Notes: generated from the sequence alone by a model not told the origin. A stretch of DNA of 64,000 bases from Clostridiales bacterium (GCA_021205695.1 JAJPXB010000047.1:1-64000); one strand, 5' to 3'; counted from the first letter of the stretch, positions 51,773 to 61,467 are shown. Translations and numbers: made by a program.

Positions 51773-53695
51773 ATGAGAAAAATCATCAACATCAACCAGA
51801 ATTGGCAGTTTACCGGGCCGAAAGGTGATACGGTGGCGGTAGACCTGCCCCACACCTGGAACAACATCGACGGACAGGACGGCGGAAACGACTATGTCCG
51901 CAGCGTATTTACCTACAAACACACCTTCCAGAAGCCGACCTTCGACGCCGACGAGGAGCTGGTCTATCTCCAGTTCAAGGGGGTCAACGCCAGCTGTGTC
52001 GTGACCCTGAACGGCAAGGAGGTCTGCTCCCACGACGGCGGCTACTCCACCTTCCGGGCAGATATCACCGGTCTGCTCCAGGAGGAGAACGCGCTGGAGC
52101 TGGCAGTGGACAACCGGGTCAACGACCGGGTCTATCCCCAGAAGGCAGACTTCACCTTCTACGGCGGCATCTACCGGGATGTGGACCTGCTGGTGGTGAA
52201 CAAGACCCATTTCGACCTGGACTACTACGGCGGCCCCGGCCTTCAGATCACTCCTACCGTGGAGGACAAGAACGGCAAGGTCCAGGTGGTCAGCTATCCC
52301 GTGGGCGAATTTGACCAGGTGAAGGTCAGCCTGACCGACGCCTCCGGCGCGGAGGTGGCCCAGGGCGAGGGCAAGGATGTCACCCTGACGATCCCCAACG
52401 CCCACCTGTGGGACGGCGTGAAGGATCCCTATCTGTACAACGCCACCGTCACCCTGTACAAGGGCGACAAGGCGGTGGATCAGGTGGCCTCCCGCTTCGG
52501 CGTGCGCAGCTACCACGTTGACCCGAAGAAGGGATTCTTCCTCAACGGCCGCTCCTATCCTCTCCGCGGCGTCAGCCGCCATCAGGACCGGAAGGGCCTG
52601 GGCAACGCCATCACGAAAGAGATGCACAAGGAGGATATGGATCTGATCTGCGAGATGGGCTGCAACACCATCCGTCTGGCCCACTATCAGCACGACCAGT
52701 ACTTCTATGATCTGTGCGACGAGCGGGGCATGGTGGTCTGGGCGGAGATCCCCTACATCAGCGAGCATATGCCCAACGGCAGGGAGAACACCATCAGCCA
52801 GATGAAGGAGCTGATTACCCAGAACTACAACCACGCCTGCATCGTCTGCTGGGGCGTCTCCAACGAGATTACCATCAGCACGAAGGACAAGGCGGATATG
52901 CTGGACAATCACCACGTCCTCAACGACCTGTGCCACAAGATGGACCCCACCCGGTTCACCACCCTGGCCTGCTACGCCATGTGCGGCCCCTTCAACAAGG
53001 TGGCCCACATCACCGACGTGGTGAGCTGGAACCTGTACCTGGGCTGGTACGTCCCGGGACTGTTCCTGAACGACCTGTGGGTGGATTTCTTCCACGCCGT
53101 CTATCCCAACCGGCCTCTGGGCTATTCCGAGTACGGCGCGGAGGGTATGCCCAACCTCCACTCCTCCAACCCCAGGCGGGGCGACCACACCGAGGAGTAT
53201 CAGGCGATTTACCACGAGTACCTGCTGGAGTTCATCAACAAGCGCCCCTGGATGTGGGCCACCCACGTCTGGAATATGTTTGACTTTGCCGCCGATGCCA
53301 GAGATCAGGGCGGCGAGCCGGGCATGAACCACAAGGGCCTGGTGACCTTCGACCGCAAGACCAAGAAGGACAGCTTCTATCTCTACAAGGCATGGTGGAG
53401 CGACGACCCCTTCGTCCACCTCTGCTCCAAGCGGTATGTGGATCGGGTGGAGAGCGAGACGACCGTTAAGGTCTACTCCAACCAGCCGGAGGTCGCCCTC
53501 TATGTGGACGGCAAGCTGGTGGAGAAGAAGAGCGGGAGCCATGTGTTCACCTTCACCGTCGCCCTGACCGGTCAGCATCAGCTCAGAGCCGTGGCGGGCG
53601 ACCAGGAGGATACCTCCGTCATCCACAAGGTGGATACGCCCAACCCCGCCTACACCCTCAACGCCAAGAGCAGCAACAGCGCCAACTGGGTGTGA
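51773..53695 (+). CDS. Glycoside hydrolase family 2 (beta-galactosidase-like)
   Basis: A 640-residue retaining glycosidase, most likely a beta-galactosidase or beta-glucuronidase. The jelly-roll sugar-binding domain (DLPHTWNNIDGQDGGNDYVR near residue 25, VNDRVYPQKADFTFYGGIYRDV near 120), an Ig-like domain, and a TIM barrel with LRGVSRHQDRKGLG near 265 follow in order. The acid/base Glu is in CWGVSNEITI near 365 and the nucleophile Glu in LGYSEYGAEGMPN near 453. No signal peptide, so it works in the cytoplasm on imported oligosaccharides. GGAGGGG precedes the ATG. First gene of a four-gene glycoside operon. Confidence 0.92.
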   Translation: MRKIININQNWQFTGPKGDTVAVDLPHTWNNIDGQDGGNDYVRSVFTYKHTFQKPTFDADEELVYLQFKGVNASCVVTLNGKEVCSHDGGYSTFRADITGLLQEENALELAVDNRVNDRVYPQKADFTFYGGIYRDVDLLVVNKTHFDLDYYGGPGLQITPTVEDKNGKVQVVSYPVGEFDQVKVSLTDASGAEVAQGEGKDVTLTIPNAHLWDGVKDPYLYNATVTLYKGDKAVDQVASRFGVRSYHVDPKKGFFLNGRSYPLRGVSRHQDRKGLGNAITKEMHKEDMDLICEMGCNTIRLAHYQHDQYFYDLCDERGMVVWAEIPYISEHMPNGRENTISQMKELITQNYNHACIVCWGVSNEITISTKDKADMLDNHHVLNDLCHKMDPTRFTTLACYAMCGPFNKVAHITDVVSWNLYLGWYVPGLFLNDLWVDFFHAVYPNRPLGYSEYGAEGMPNLHSSNPRRGDHTEEYQAIYHEYLLEFINKRPWMWATHVWNMFDFAADARDQGGEPGMNHKGLVTFDRKTKKDSFYLYKAWWSDDPFVHLCSKRYVDRVESETTVKVYSNQPEVALYVDGKLVEKKSGSHVFTFTVALTGQHQLRAVAGDQEDTSVIHKVDTPNPAYTLNAKSSNSANWV

Positions 53696-53858
53696 TTTGA
53701 TTTGTCTATTACATTCCGCCCTCACGATGGAGGAGGCTGGCGGGTGTAGATAGAGCGGCACTCCCCAGGCGCAGTAACGGGAGCGCTGCCATGTTTCAGA
53801 AAGGGGGAAACCTGACTGCGTACGAAACCGATTTCACATACTTTTTATGGGAGGAGAC

Positions 53859-56800
53859 GTGAAACCAACAATGAAGACCAAAAAAATCATGAGAGGCCTC
53901 TCCGCACTGTTTGCATTCTTGATGTGCGTGTCCATTATCCTGGGCAGCATCATGGAGGCCTACAGCACTACCATCGACAGTACGCTGGGCACCACCAGTT
54001 CCGTGTTCACCTCTGAGAGCACCGAGGACGACCCGCTGTATGACAAGTACGTTCCCGATGACCAGTACCTGAACGACGATGGCACCGGCAACTCCGAGGC
54101 TCTGATCCAGGCCGCCATCGACCTGGGCCGCGAGGAGGTCGCGGAGAGCTGCGTCCTGCTGAAGAACGACAACGACGCTCTGCCTCTGGATTCCGGTAGC
54201 AACATCACCCTGCTGGGCATCCGCTCCGTGGCTGAACTGCTTGGCCAGGGCATGGGCTCCTACGCCAAGGGCCCCTACATCAGCCTGGCGCAGGCCCTGT
54301 CTGAGAACGAGACCGACTTCGCCAACACCATCGCCACGATCCTGGGCAACAGCTACACCGTGAATGACGACGGGTCCATGACCATGGTCTCTACGTTCAC
54401 CAACACGATCGACAGCTGGAGCGGCAGCGAGTTCGAGTTCGACGGCGCCGGCATGAATGTCAACCCCACCATGCTGGAGGTTTATGAGACTCTGAACGAG
54501 ACTTATCAGCACGCCAACAACGAGAAGGTCACTGAGATCTATGATCCGCAGGAGCCCACCATCGCCGAGTATGCTGAGGTCAACGCCGACTATGAGGCCA
54601 GCTTCGCCACCTATGGCGACGCCGCCATCGTGGTTCTGGGCCGTCCCAGCGCCGAGAGCTCTGACTACACCAAGGGCGGCGTGGCGGAAGGCACCGGCGC
54701 CTCCGAGCCGCTGGAGCTGACCGACAATGAGCGGGCAGTCATCGAGCTGGCCAAGGAAGTCAGCGACACCGTCATCGTTCTGCTGAACACCACCAACGTC
54801 ATGGAAGTGGCTGAGCTGCAGGACGACCCCGATGTGGACGCCATCCTGTGGATCGGCTTCCCCGGCTGCTACGGCATGCTGGGCGTGGCTGACGTCCTCT
54901 GCGGCAAGGTCAGCCCCTCCGGCGGCCTGGCCGACACCTATGCCACCTACAACCTGTCCGCCCCCGCCAGTGTGAACGTGGGCGACTACAGCTACAGCAA
55001 CGCTGAGGAAGTCATCACCGACGACGACTCCAGCAACTATGTTATCGAGGCCGAGGGCATCTATGTGGGCTACAAGTATTATGAGACCCGCTATTATGAC
55101 TCCGTCCTGGGGGTGCACAACGCAGACTCTACGGCAGGCACTTATGCCTCCGAGGGAGGCTGGGATTATGAGGCCGAGATGGTCTACAGCTTCGGCTATG
55201 GCCTCTCCTACACCACCTTCGACTTCGAGTGGGAGGGCGATCCCGAGCTGTATGTCTCCATCGCTGACGACGGCACTCCCACCGCGACCCTGACCTTTAA
55301 CGTGAAGGTCACCAACACCGGCGATGTGGCCGGCAAGACCAGCGTCCAGATTTACGGCCAGGCCCCCTATATCGAGGGCGGCGTGGAGAAGTCCGCCATC
55401 CAGCTACTGGAGTACGGCAAGACGGATACGCTGGAGCCCAATGAGTCCGAGGTCGTCACCGTCGTGGTGGACCTCCAGAACATCGCCAGCTATGACGAGA
55501 CCTATGAAAACGAAGACGGCACCACCGGCACCTACATCATGGATCCCGGCACCTACTACTTCGCCGTGGGCAACGGCGCTCACTACGCCCTGAACAACAT
55601 TCTGGCCCTCCAGGGTTACACCGAGGAGGACGGCATGGTAGGCGAGGGCGACGCCAGCATGGCCTACTCTCTGGAGATCACCGAGGACGTCATCTCCAAG
55701 ACCGCTTTCTCCATCTCCAAGGCGGGCGTGGCCATCTCCAACCAGCTGGAGTACGCCGACTGGAACTACTTCCAGGAGGGCGAGGTCACCTATCTGTCCC
55801 GCAGCGACTGGGAGGCCACCTATCCCGTGGAGTACTCCGACATGACCCTGACCGATGACGAGCTCATCAGCTACCTCAACGGCAACTATTACACCCTGTC
55901 CACTACGGACGACACCTCCGACATTCTGTGGGAGCAGGACAACGGCATCTCCTTCTATGAGATGTACGGCGTGGATTACGACGACGAGAAGTGGACCGAC
56001 CTGCTGGATCAGATGTCCCTGGAGGAGGCCATGTATCTGGCCACCTACGGCGGCCCGTCCATCCCCGGCGTTGAGTCCATCGGCATGGAGGAGGCCTATC
56101 TGACCGAGAACGCCGCCACCGGTATCGCCCTGGCTCTGTCGGGCAGCAAGGACACCAGCTCTCCCTGGGCCATCAGCTCTGACGACCCCAACAGCGCCTG
56201 GATGGGCTGCGTCTTTGCCAGCGCCCCCAACGTGGCCTCTTCCTTCAGCCACGACCTGCAGTATGAGCTCGGCGAGTATGTGGGCGTGGAGTCCCTGTTC
56301 TTCGGCATCCCCATCCTGTGGGGCCCCGGCCTGAACACCCACCGCACCGCTTACAACGGCCGTAACGGCGAGTATTACTCCGAGGATCCTGTCCTGACCG
56401 GTAACTGCGGCATGGAGTTCGCCATCGGCGCTCTGTCCAACGGCCTGATCGCCTCCCCGAAGCACTTCGCCTTCAACGACCAGGAGACCAACCGTGACGG
56501 CGTGGCCCCCTACATGACCGAGCAGAAGGCCCGTGAGGGCGACCTGCGCGCCTTCCAGATCGCTTTCGAGGCGTACAAGTATGACACCGAGGAAGAGGAC
56601 GTCGGTATGCTGGGCGTCATGACCTCCTTCAGCAAGATCGGCCCCGTGGAGGTCACCTGCAGCTACAACCTGATCACCAACATCCTGAACGGCGAGTGGG
56701 GCTTCAAGGGCTACTGCGTCACCGACATCTATGACGACATGGATCTGTACACCGCAGTCCTGGCCTCCGGCGTCACCTGCTATGATACCCGTGGTATGTC

Positions 56801-57113
56801 CGGCTTCTATGGCAGCGTCACGCTGGAGAACACCAGCTACTTCGCGGGCCAGGTGGACGGCAACACCGTCAGCTCCAGCCTGATCGACGGCGATGCCAAC
56901 CTCCAGCTGTCTGTCAAGCAGTCCGCTCATCAGATCCTCTACGCCTTCAGCCAGAGCAACCTGATGAACCGCTATAACAGCACGACCACCATCGAGCAGG
57001 TTATGGTCTGGTGGCGTGTGGCGTACTATGCAGCCATCGGCGTCTCCGCTGTGCTCATGGTCGCCTGCTTCGTTGTCTACCTCACCGCAGGCAAGAAAAA
57101 GGAGGTAAAGTGA
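53859..57113 (+). CDS. Membrane-anchored, domain-permuted glycoside hydrolase family 3
   Basis: A beta-glucosidase-type enzyme of ~1084 residues with the two GH3 domains in reversed order. After an N-terminal membrane helix (roughly residues 10-32) the GH3 C-domain comes first (AESCVLLKNDNDALPL, then LADTYATYN and FGYGLSYTTF), then a fibronectin-III domain (KVTNTGDVAGKTSVQIY), then the TIM barrel with GPGLNTHRTAYNGRNGEYYSE, SPKHFAFNDQETNRDG and the nucleophile Asp in GFKGYCVTDIYDDMD. A second membrane helix and a basic tail end the protein, so the catalytic part is outside, held at both ends. Start uncertain: GTG 53859, ATG 53871 or ATG 53847 around GGGAGGAG. Confidence 0.9.
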   Translation: MKPTMKTKKIMRGLSALFAFLMCVSIILGSIMEAYSTTIDSTLGTTSSVFTSESTEDDPLYDKYVPDDQYLNDDGTGNSEALIQAAIDLGREEVAESCVLLKNDNDALPLDSGSNITLLGIRSVAELLGQGMGSYAKGPYISLAQALSENETDFANTIATILGNSYTVNDDGSMTMVSTFTNTIDSWSGSEFEFDGAGMNVNPTMLEVYETLNETYQHANNEKVTEIYDPQEPTIAEYAEVNADYEASFATYGDAAIVVLGRPSAESSDYTKGGVAEGTGASEPLELTDNERAVIELAKEVSDTVIVLLNTTNVMEVAELQDDPDVDAILWIGFPGCYGMLGVADVLCGKVSPSGGLADTYATYNLSAPASVNVGDYSYSNAEEVITDDDSSNYVIEAEGIYVGYKYYETRYYDSVLGVHNADSTAGTYASEGGWDYEAEMVYSFGYGLSYTTFDFEWEGDPELYVSIADDGTPTATLTFNVKVTNTGDVAGKTSVQIYGQAPYIEGGVEKSAIQLLEYGKTDTLEPNESEVVTVVVDLQNIASYDETYENEDGTTGTYIMDPGTYYFAVGNGAHYALNNILALQGYTEEDGMVGEGDASMAYSLEITEDVISKTAFSISKAGVAISNQLEYADWNYFQEGEVTYLSRSDWEATYPVEYSDMTLTDDELISYLNGNYYTLSTTDDTSDILWEQDNGISFYEMYGVDYDDEKWTDLLDQMSLEEAMYLATYGGPSIPGVESIGMEEAYLTENAATGIALALSGSKDTSSPWAISSDDPNSAWMGCVFASAPNVASSFSHDLQYELGEYVGVESLFFGIPILWGPGLNTHRTAYNGRNGEYYSEDPVLTGNCGMEFAIGALSNGLIASPKHFAFNDQETNRDGVAPYMTEQKAREGDLRAFQIAFEAYKYDTEEEDVGMLGVMTSFSKIGPVEVTCSYNLITNILNGEWGFKGYCVTDIYDDMDLYTAVLASGVTCYDTRGMSGFYGSVTLENTSYFAGQVDGNTVSSSLIDGDANLQLSVKQSAHQILYAFSQSNLMNRYNSTTTIEQVMVWWRVAYYAAIGVSAVLMVACFVVYLTAGKKKEVK

Positions 57114-57114
57114 T

Positions 57115-57555
57115 ATGAGCGTCCTGAAAAACCGCACTGTGGGAGGCTATTGCCAGATCCTCGCCGCGATCCTGGGGATCGCCGGACTGGTCCTGCTGAT
57201 CATCAATAACAACATCAGCACCTCCTATTCCCTCTCCACCTTTGGCCTGCTGACCGCCGGCGCCATCCTCGGCATCGTCCTGTCCGTGGTGGCGGTGGTC
57301 ACCCCCACCACCAGCCTGGGTGATCTGGACGTGGTCAGCACCCTGTCCATCATGGTCACTGTGGGCGTCTATGGCCTCATCATCGGCCAGATGGCCAATG
57401 AGCGTATCCTGATGATCTCCGGCCTGTTCTCCTGGAACTCCCAGAACGCCACCGCATGGAGCGTGTTCTATTTGATGATCGCCAGCATCGTCTGCTTCGC
57501 AGTCGCCGCCGTGCTGCTCATCGTCACCGCCTTCATGAAGACCGTCAAGGAGTAA
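57115..57555 (+). CDS. Small four-segment membrane protein in the glycoside operon
   Basis: A 146-residue hydrophobic protein with four predicted membrane segments (about 12-30, 42-62, 72-92 and 116-138) and short polar loops. No family recognised. It starts one base after the GH3 stop and the AAAAAGGAGG ribosome-binding site lies in the GH3 end, so translation is coupled. Its position suggests that it accompanies the double-anchored GH3 or the symporter that follows. Confidence 0.7.
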   Translation: MSVLKNRTVGGYCQILAAILGIAGLVLLIINNNISTSYSLSTFGLLTAGAILGIVLSVVAVVTPTTSLGDLDVVSTLSIMVTVGVYGLIIGQMANERILMISGLFSWNSQNATAWSVFYLMIASIVCFAVAAVLLIVTAFMKTVKE

Positions 57556-57577
57556 GCGGAATCAGTTCCTTCCACCC

Positions 57578-57605
57578 CATCCCCGCCCCGCGAGGGGCGG
57601 GGATG
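57578..57605 (+). promoter_or_regulatory. Very stable GNRA-loop hairpin inside the operon
   Basis: A perfect 12-bp stem CATCCCCGCCCC/GGGGCGGGGATG closed by a GCGA tetraloop, 11 bases before the symporter ribosome-binding site. Without a T-run it is more likely to shield mRNA or tune relative expression than to terminate. Confidence 0.6.
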
Positions 57606-57634
57606 CATACACTTTTGAGAGGTGAATGTTCAAC

Positions 57635-59248
57635 ATGAGTGAAAAGCAGCCAACTGCCGCAGCCTCCGGTGTCAACCGGGCTAAGATGTACCAGCTGGTG
57701 CTGTTCCCAATGAACAACGGAGCGACCAACGTCTATTTCGTCCTGGTCCTCTCCTATGTTGCTCAGTTCGGCTCCAGCGTCCTGCAGCTTGGTATGTTCG
57801 CATCCATTATGGTGACCGTCATGCGTGTGGCGGACGCCATCACCGACCCGATCATTGGCGCGCTGATGGATCGCACCAGCACCAGGATCGGCAAATTCCG
57901 TCCCTTCATGATTATCGGCAGCGCCATTATGGCGGTCAGCGTGATTGCGCTGTATGTCCTGCTGCCCTTCATTCCGGAAACCATGATGCCCCTGCGCTAC
58001 ATCGGCTTTGTGGTTGTCTACTTTATCTGGGTCATTGGATATACCTTCCAGACCTCCTGCACTCGTGCTGGACAGACCGTCCTGACCAACGACCCCAATC
58101 AGCGTCCCATGTTCACCATCTTCAACACCATCGGCTCTATGCTCGGTATGGGCCTCATGCAGCTGCTCATCCCCACCATCAAGAACATGTACAATGTCTA
58201 TGATGATGCCGGCAACCTGGTGACCTCCGGCTATGCCCGTCCCGAGCTTTACCGGATCATCGCTCCGGTGGGCATCGCCGTCTCCGTGTTCCTGACCATC
58301 CTGGCCATCATCGGCATTGCCGGGAAGGACCGTCCCGAGTACTATGGCATCGGCGGCGACAAGCAGGAAAAGGTCAAGATGTCCGAGTATTGGGAGATTA
58401 TCAAGAACAACAAGCCCATGCAGCGCCTGATGGTCGCCGGCGCCGGTTGCAAGCTGGCCCTGGCCATCGCCACCAACACCACCGTCTTGCTGGCGCTGTA
58501 CGGCATTATGATGGGCAACTACGACAGCCTGTATCTGCCCATGATGATCCTGGGCTATGTCTGCGCCGTCCCGTTCTTCCTGCTCTCGGTGCGCACCTCT
58601 CAGAAGCAGGGCCAAAAGGCGTCCCTGACCCGGTACGTGTCAGTGGCCTTCGTCTGTTATCTGGTGGTGTTCGTACTGCTGGTTATCTGCGATCATACCG
58701 CAGGCAGCGGCCTGACCCTCTCCTTCCCGTACAACGGCGGCGGGGCGATCAACCTGTACACCATCCTGTTTATCATCTTCTTCGGCGTGGGCTATGGCGC
58801 CTACTACGCCACAGCCGATATGCCCATCCCCATGGTGGCGGACTGCTCGGACTACGAGACCTATCGCTCCGGCAAGTACATCCCCGGCATTATGGGCACT
58901 CTGTTCTCCCTGGTGGATAAGCTGGTCTCCTCTCTGGCCCAGACCCTGGTTGCTCTGATCTTCCTGATCTGCGCCGGACTGGCCGAGCTGCCCGACGATA
59001 GCACCGCCTATTCCGGCGGCATCAAGGTAGCCGTCATCGTGATGTTCTGCGTCATCCCGCTGCTGGCATGGGCCGCCACTCTGTGGGCCATGCACGGCTA
59101 CAGCCTGACCGGTGCGAAGATGAAGGAGATCCAGGCCATCAACGCCGTCCGTAAGGACGCCGTGGCCCAGGGCATGACTCTGGACGAGGCCATGGAGAAA
59201 TACCAGACCATCGACCAGGTTCCCGAGCAGTTCAAGCAGGGCGTGTAA
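57635..59248 (+). CDS. GPH-family glycoside:cation symporter
   Basis: A 537-residue transporter with twelve membrane segments of the glycoside-pentoside-hexuronide family (MelB, XylP, GusB type). The N-terminal loop VADAITDPIIGALMDRTSTRIGKFRPFMIIG near residue 70 carries the conserved sugar/cation-binding Asp residues of the family, and a second DCSDYETYRSGKYIPGIMG lies in the C half. It would import the glycosides that the GH3 trims outside and the GH2 hydrolyses inside. ATG 57635 lies ten bases after GAGAGGTG; ATG 57626 is too close. Confidence 0.92.
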   Translation: MSEKQPTAAASGVNRAKMYQLVLFPMNNGATNVYFVLVLSYVAQFGSSVLQLGMFASIMVTVMRVADAITDPIIGALMDRTSTRIGKFRPFMIIGSAIMAVSVIALYVLLPFIPETMMPLRYIGFVVVYFIWVIGYTFQTSCTRAGQTVLTNDPNQRPMFTIFNTIGSMLGMGLMQLLIPTIKNMYNVYDDAGNLVTSGYARPELYRIIAPVGIAVSVFLTILAIIGIAGKDRPEYYGIGGDKQEKVKMSEYWEIIKNNKPMQRLMVAGAGCKLALAIATNTTVLLALYGIMMGNYDSLYLPMMILGYVCAVPFFLLSVRTSQKQGQKASLTRYVSVAFVCYLVVFVLLVICDHTAGSGLTLSFPYNGGGAINLYTILFIIFFGVGYGAYYATADMPIPMVADCSDYETYRSGKYIPGIMGTLFSLVDKLVSSLAQTLVALIFLICAGLAELPDDSTAYSGGIKVAVIVMFCVIPLLAWAATLWAMHGYSLTGAKMKEIQAINAVRKDAVAQGMTLDEAMEKYQTIDQVPEQFKQGV

Positions 59249-59288
59249 GCTCTGGTGAACCGTATCAGTAGGGACACATAAAACAACA

Positions 59289-59318
59289 GCACCCCCGGCG
59301 CGGCTGCGTCGGGGGTGC
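59289..59318 (+). terminator. Terminator of the glycoside operon
   Basis: A GCACCCCCG/CGGGGGTGC stem with a 12-base loop (59289-59297 with 59310-59318), followed by a short T-containing tail. Confidence 0.7.
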
Positions 59319-59353
59319 CTGGTGTTTACTGGGGAAAACGAAGGGGAAACCGT

Positions 59354-59935
59354 TTACTGCTCCCGAAAGACGATCTCGCCCGTCGCCGGGTCCATCCGGT
59401 CTACGATGGCCAGGGACTCCAGCTGGATGCCGGTGGCGCGGATGAGCTTGCCGCCCTTCTGAAAGCCCTTCTCAATGCAGATGCCGATGCCCTCCACCGT
59501 GGCCCCGGCGTCCTGCACCAGCGCAATGAGCCCCTGGAGCGCGCAGCCGTTGGCCAGAAAGTCGTCGATGATGAGGACGTGATCCTTCGGCCCGATGAAC
59601 CGCTTTGAGACGATGACGTCATAGACCCGTTTGTGGGTGTAGCTCTGGATCTTGGTGGAGTAGACGTCCCCGGAGAGGTTGATGCTCTGGGACTTCTTGG
59701 CAAACAGCACCGGCACGTCAAAGCACTCCGCCACCACGCAGGCGATGCCGATGCCGCTGGCCTCGATGGTCAAAATCTTGTTGATGGGCTTGTCGGCGAA
59801 CAGGCGTTTGAACTCCATTCCCATCTCGTGGAACAGCTTCACGTCCATCTGGTGGTTCAAAAAGCAATCCACCTTCAGCACGTCGCCCTCGGCCAGGATG
59901 CCGTCTTTCCGGATGCGGTCTTCCAGCAGCTTCAT
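59354..59935 (-). CDS. xpt: Xanthine phosphoribosyltransferase
   Basis: Salvages xanthine to XMP using PRPP. The 193-residue length, the start [30 protein letters not shown] near residue 30, [13 protein letters not shown] near 58 and the PRPP loop [19 protein letters not shown] near 121 match Xpt proteins. The ATG follows AGGGAG. No purine riboswitch is recognisable in the short leader; a promoter lies at 60001-60029. Confidence 0.93.
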   Translation of the reverse strand: MKLLEDRIRKDGILAEGDVLKVDCFLNHQMDVKLFHEMGMEFKRLFADKPINKILTIEASGIGIACVVAECFDVPVLFAKKSQSINLSGDVYSTKIQSYTHKRVYDVIVSKRFIGPKDHVLIIDDFLANGCALQGLIALVQDAGATVEGIGICIEKGFQKGGKLIRATGIQLESLAIVDRMDPATGEIVFREQ

Positions 59936-60000
59936 AAGTATCCATGCTCCCTTTCTGTGCAGATCATCGGTATCGGTATCAGCGGGGATATATCGAATAC

Positions 60001-60029
60001 ATTCTATCATACTTCTGTTTACCTGTCAT
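60001..60029 (-). promoter_or_regulatory. Promoter of xpt
   Basis: On the minus strand ATGACA (60024-60029), 17 bases, TAGAAT (60001-60006). Confidence 0.65.
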
Positions 60030-60117
60030 GGGGAATAAGCGGTTTTTCACCCCTCATTTTGACGAAATTTGCCGTCTTTTCCGGAGACAAAATAGACAAA
60101 AGGAGGAGAGAACGCCC

Positions 60118-60933
60118 TCACACCGCCCGGATCCGCCGAAGAAGCCGGGGCGGCAGGCTCTCTGAGAGGGCGGACACCTCCGCCGGACACTGACGGCCCG
60201 TGTGGTCGATGGTATAATCCCCCTCCAGCAGCAGGTCTGCCACCGAGACGAAGGTATATCCCTGCTCCATCAAGCTGTTGATAATGTCCGGCAGGGCCTC
60301 CGGTGTGTGGAGGGCGGCGTTGTGAAAGAGGACGATGGAGCCGGGGCCCACCCCGTCCAGCACCCGCTGGGTGATCTCGGCGGCGGACAGCTCCTTCCAG
60401 TCCAGGCTGTCTACATCCCATTGAATGGGCTCCATACCGGCGGAGCGGATGGTGTTGATGACCGTGTCGTTATAGTCCCCGTAGGGCGGACGGATGAGGG
60501 TGGGACGGGCTCCCGTGATGGCCTCGATCTTGTCGTTGCAGGCGTTCAGCTCCTGGAGGATCTCCTCCGGGGAGCATTGGGTCATGTAGGGATGGGTGTC
60601 CGAGTGATTCTGAATGGAGTGCCCCGCGTCAGCCAGGGCCTTCACCGACTCCGGGTAATTGTCTACCCAGCTCCCCACCAGGAAGAAGGTGGCGGTGATG
60701 TTATAAGAGCCCAGAATGTCGATGAGCTGCTGGGTGTCCTCATTGCCCCAGGCGGCGTCGAAGGTCAGAGCAACTACTTTCTCCTCCCGCTGAACACTGT
60801 AGATGGGCAGCTGCCGTTGCACTGCCGCCGCCCCTACGGCGTCGGGATGGCTGACCAGCCAGACCATCCCCAGCGCCAGCACACAGCAGAGCACGGCAGT
60901 GACGATCTGCCGCCGCAGAACAAAAATCTTCAT
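60118..60933 (-). CDS. Polysaccharide deacetylase (PdaB-like, CE4)
   Basis: A 271-residue membrane-anchored NodB-fold protein. One N-terminal helix (about 8-28) precedes the catalytic motifs: VVALTFDAAWGNED near residue 54 with the catalytic Asp, HSIQNHSDTHPYMTQ near 106 with the metal-binding His pair, and RPPYGDYNDT near 149; a terminal GSIVLFHNAALHTPE near 199 gives the last motif. The layout resembles PdaB, needed for spore cortex maintenance in Bacillus. CE4 enzymes remove N-acetyl groups from peptidoglycan or other amino-sugar polymers. Confidence 0.87.
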   Translation of the reverse strand: MKIFVLRRQIVTAVLCCVLALGMVWLVSHPDAVGAAAVQRQLPIYSVQREEKVVALTFDAAWGNEDTQQLIDILGSYNITATFFLVGSWVDNYPESVKALADAGHSIQNHSDTHPYMTQCSPEEILQELNACNDKIEAITGARPTLIRPPYGDYNDTVINTIRSAGMEPIQWDVDSLDWKELSAAEITQRVLDGVGPGSIVLFHNAALHTPEALPDIINSLMEQGYTFVSVADLLLEGDYTIDHTGRQCPAEVSALSESLPPRLLRRIRAV

Positions 60934-61053
60934 CCGGAACCACTCCTCTCTCCTGGGGCCATTCTATGCGTTGGGGAGAGCTATCATGCCGGAAGACGGG
61001 CGCAGCGACAAAAAGAACCGACTCTCACAGGGAGAATCGGTTCTATTTTGCTA

Positions 61054-61141
61054 CGCAGAAGGAGGGATTTGAACCCTCGCGACGGTTGCCCGCCCTACAC
61101 CCTTAGCAGGGGCGCCTCTTCGACCACTTGAGTACTTCTGC
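61054..61141 (-). tRNA. tRNA-Ser(GCU)
   Basis: Reads on the minus strand as an 88-nt class II tRNA: 7-bp acceptor stem GCAGAAG/CTTCTGC with discriminator G, anticodon loop CTGCTAA (anticodon GCT), a long variable arm, and GGTTCAAATCC in the T-loop. CCA is not encoded. Confidence 0.95.
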
Positions 61142-61192
61142 AAGTCGAAAACCACCAAGGGAGATTCAATTGTGACAGGGGAGAGAAGAGAA

Positions 61193-61279
61193 CGGAGAGA
61201 GTGGGATTCGAACCCACGGCTCTTTGTGAGAGTCACCGGTTTTCAAGACCGGCTCCATAAACCGCTCGGACATCTCTCC
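61193..61279 (-). tRNA. tRNA-Ser(UGA)
   Basis: Minus-strand class II tRNA of 87 nt: acceptor stem GGAGAGA/TCTCTCC with discriminator G, anticodon loop CTTGAAA (anticodon TGA), long variable arm, T-loop GGTTCGAATCC. CCA is not encoded. 51 bp separate it from the other serine tRNA. Confidence 0.95.
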
Positions 61280-61367
61280 ATAGATACCTCACAGACACAA
61301 ATGATATTATAACGGTGAAGAACACAGTTGTCAAGATTTTTTTCAACGGCGGACAGAACAGACGTTT

Positions 61368-61397
61368 TTGACAACCTGCGCCGGAGTATAGTATAAT
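61368..61397 (+). promoter_or_regulatory. Promoter of the FliB-like gene
   Basis: Consensus TTGACA (61368-61373), 18 bases, consensus TATAAT (61392-61397), about 70 bp before the start codon. Confidence 0.8.
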
Positions 61398-61467
61398 GAC
61401 ACATTGAGTAAAGCCCTGCGGCCCGGCAGCGACCGGGGCGATTTGCAGCAGAATGGGGGAGAGGGAA

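Noticed and set aside
53696..53858. A separate promoter for the GH3 gene between GH2 and GH3
   Set aside because: No -35/-10 pair with acceptable spacing was found in these 163 bases. Co-transcription with GH2 is the simpler reading.
59936..60117. A purine riboswitch in front of xpt
   Set aside because: The leader from the promoter at 60001-60029 to the ATG is only about 65 nt and lacks the conserved purine-aptamer core.
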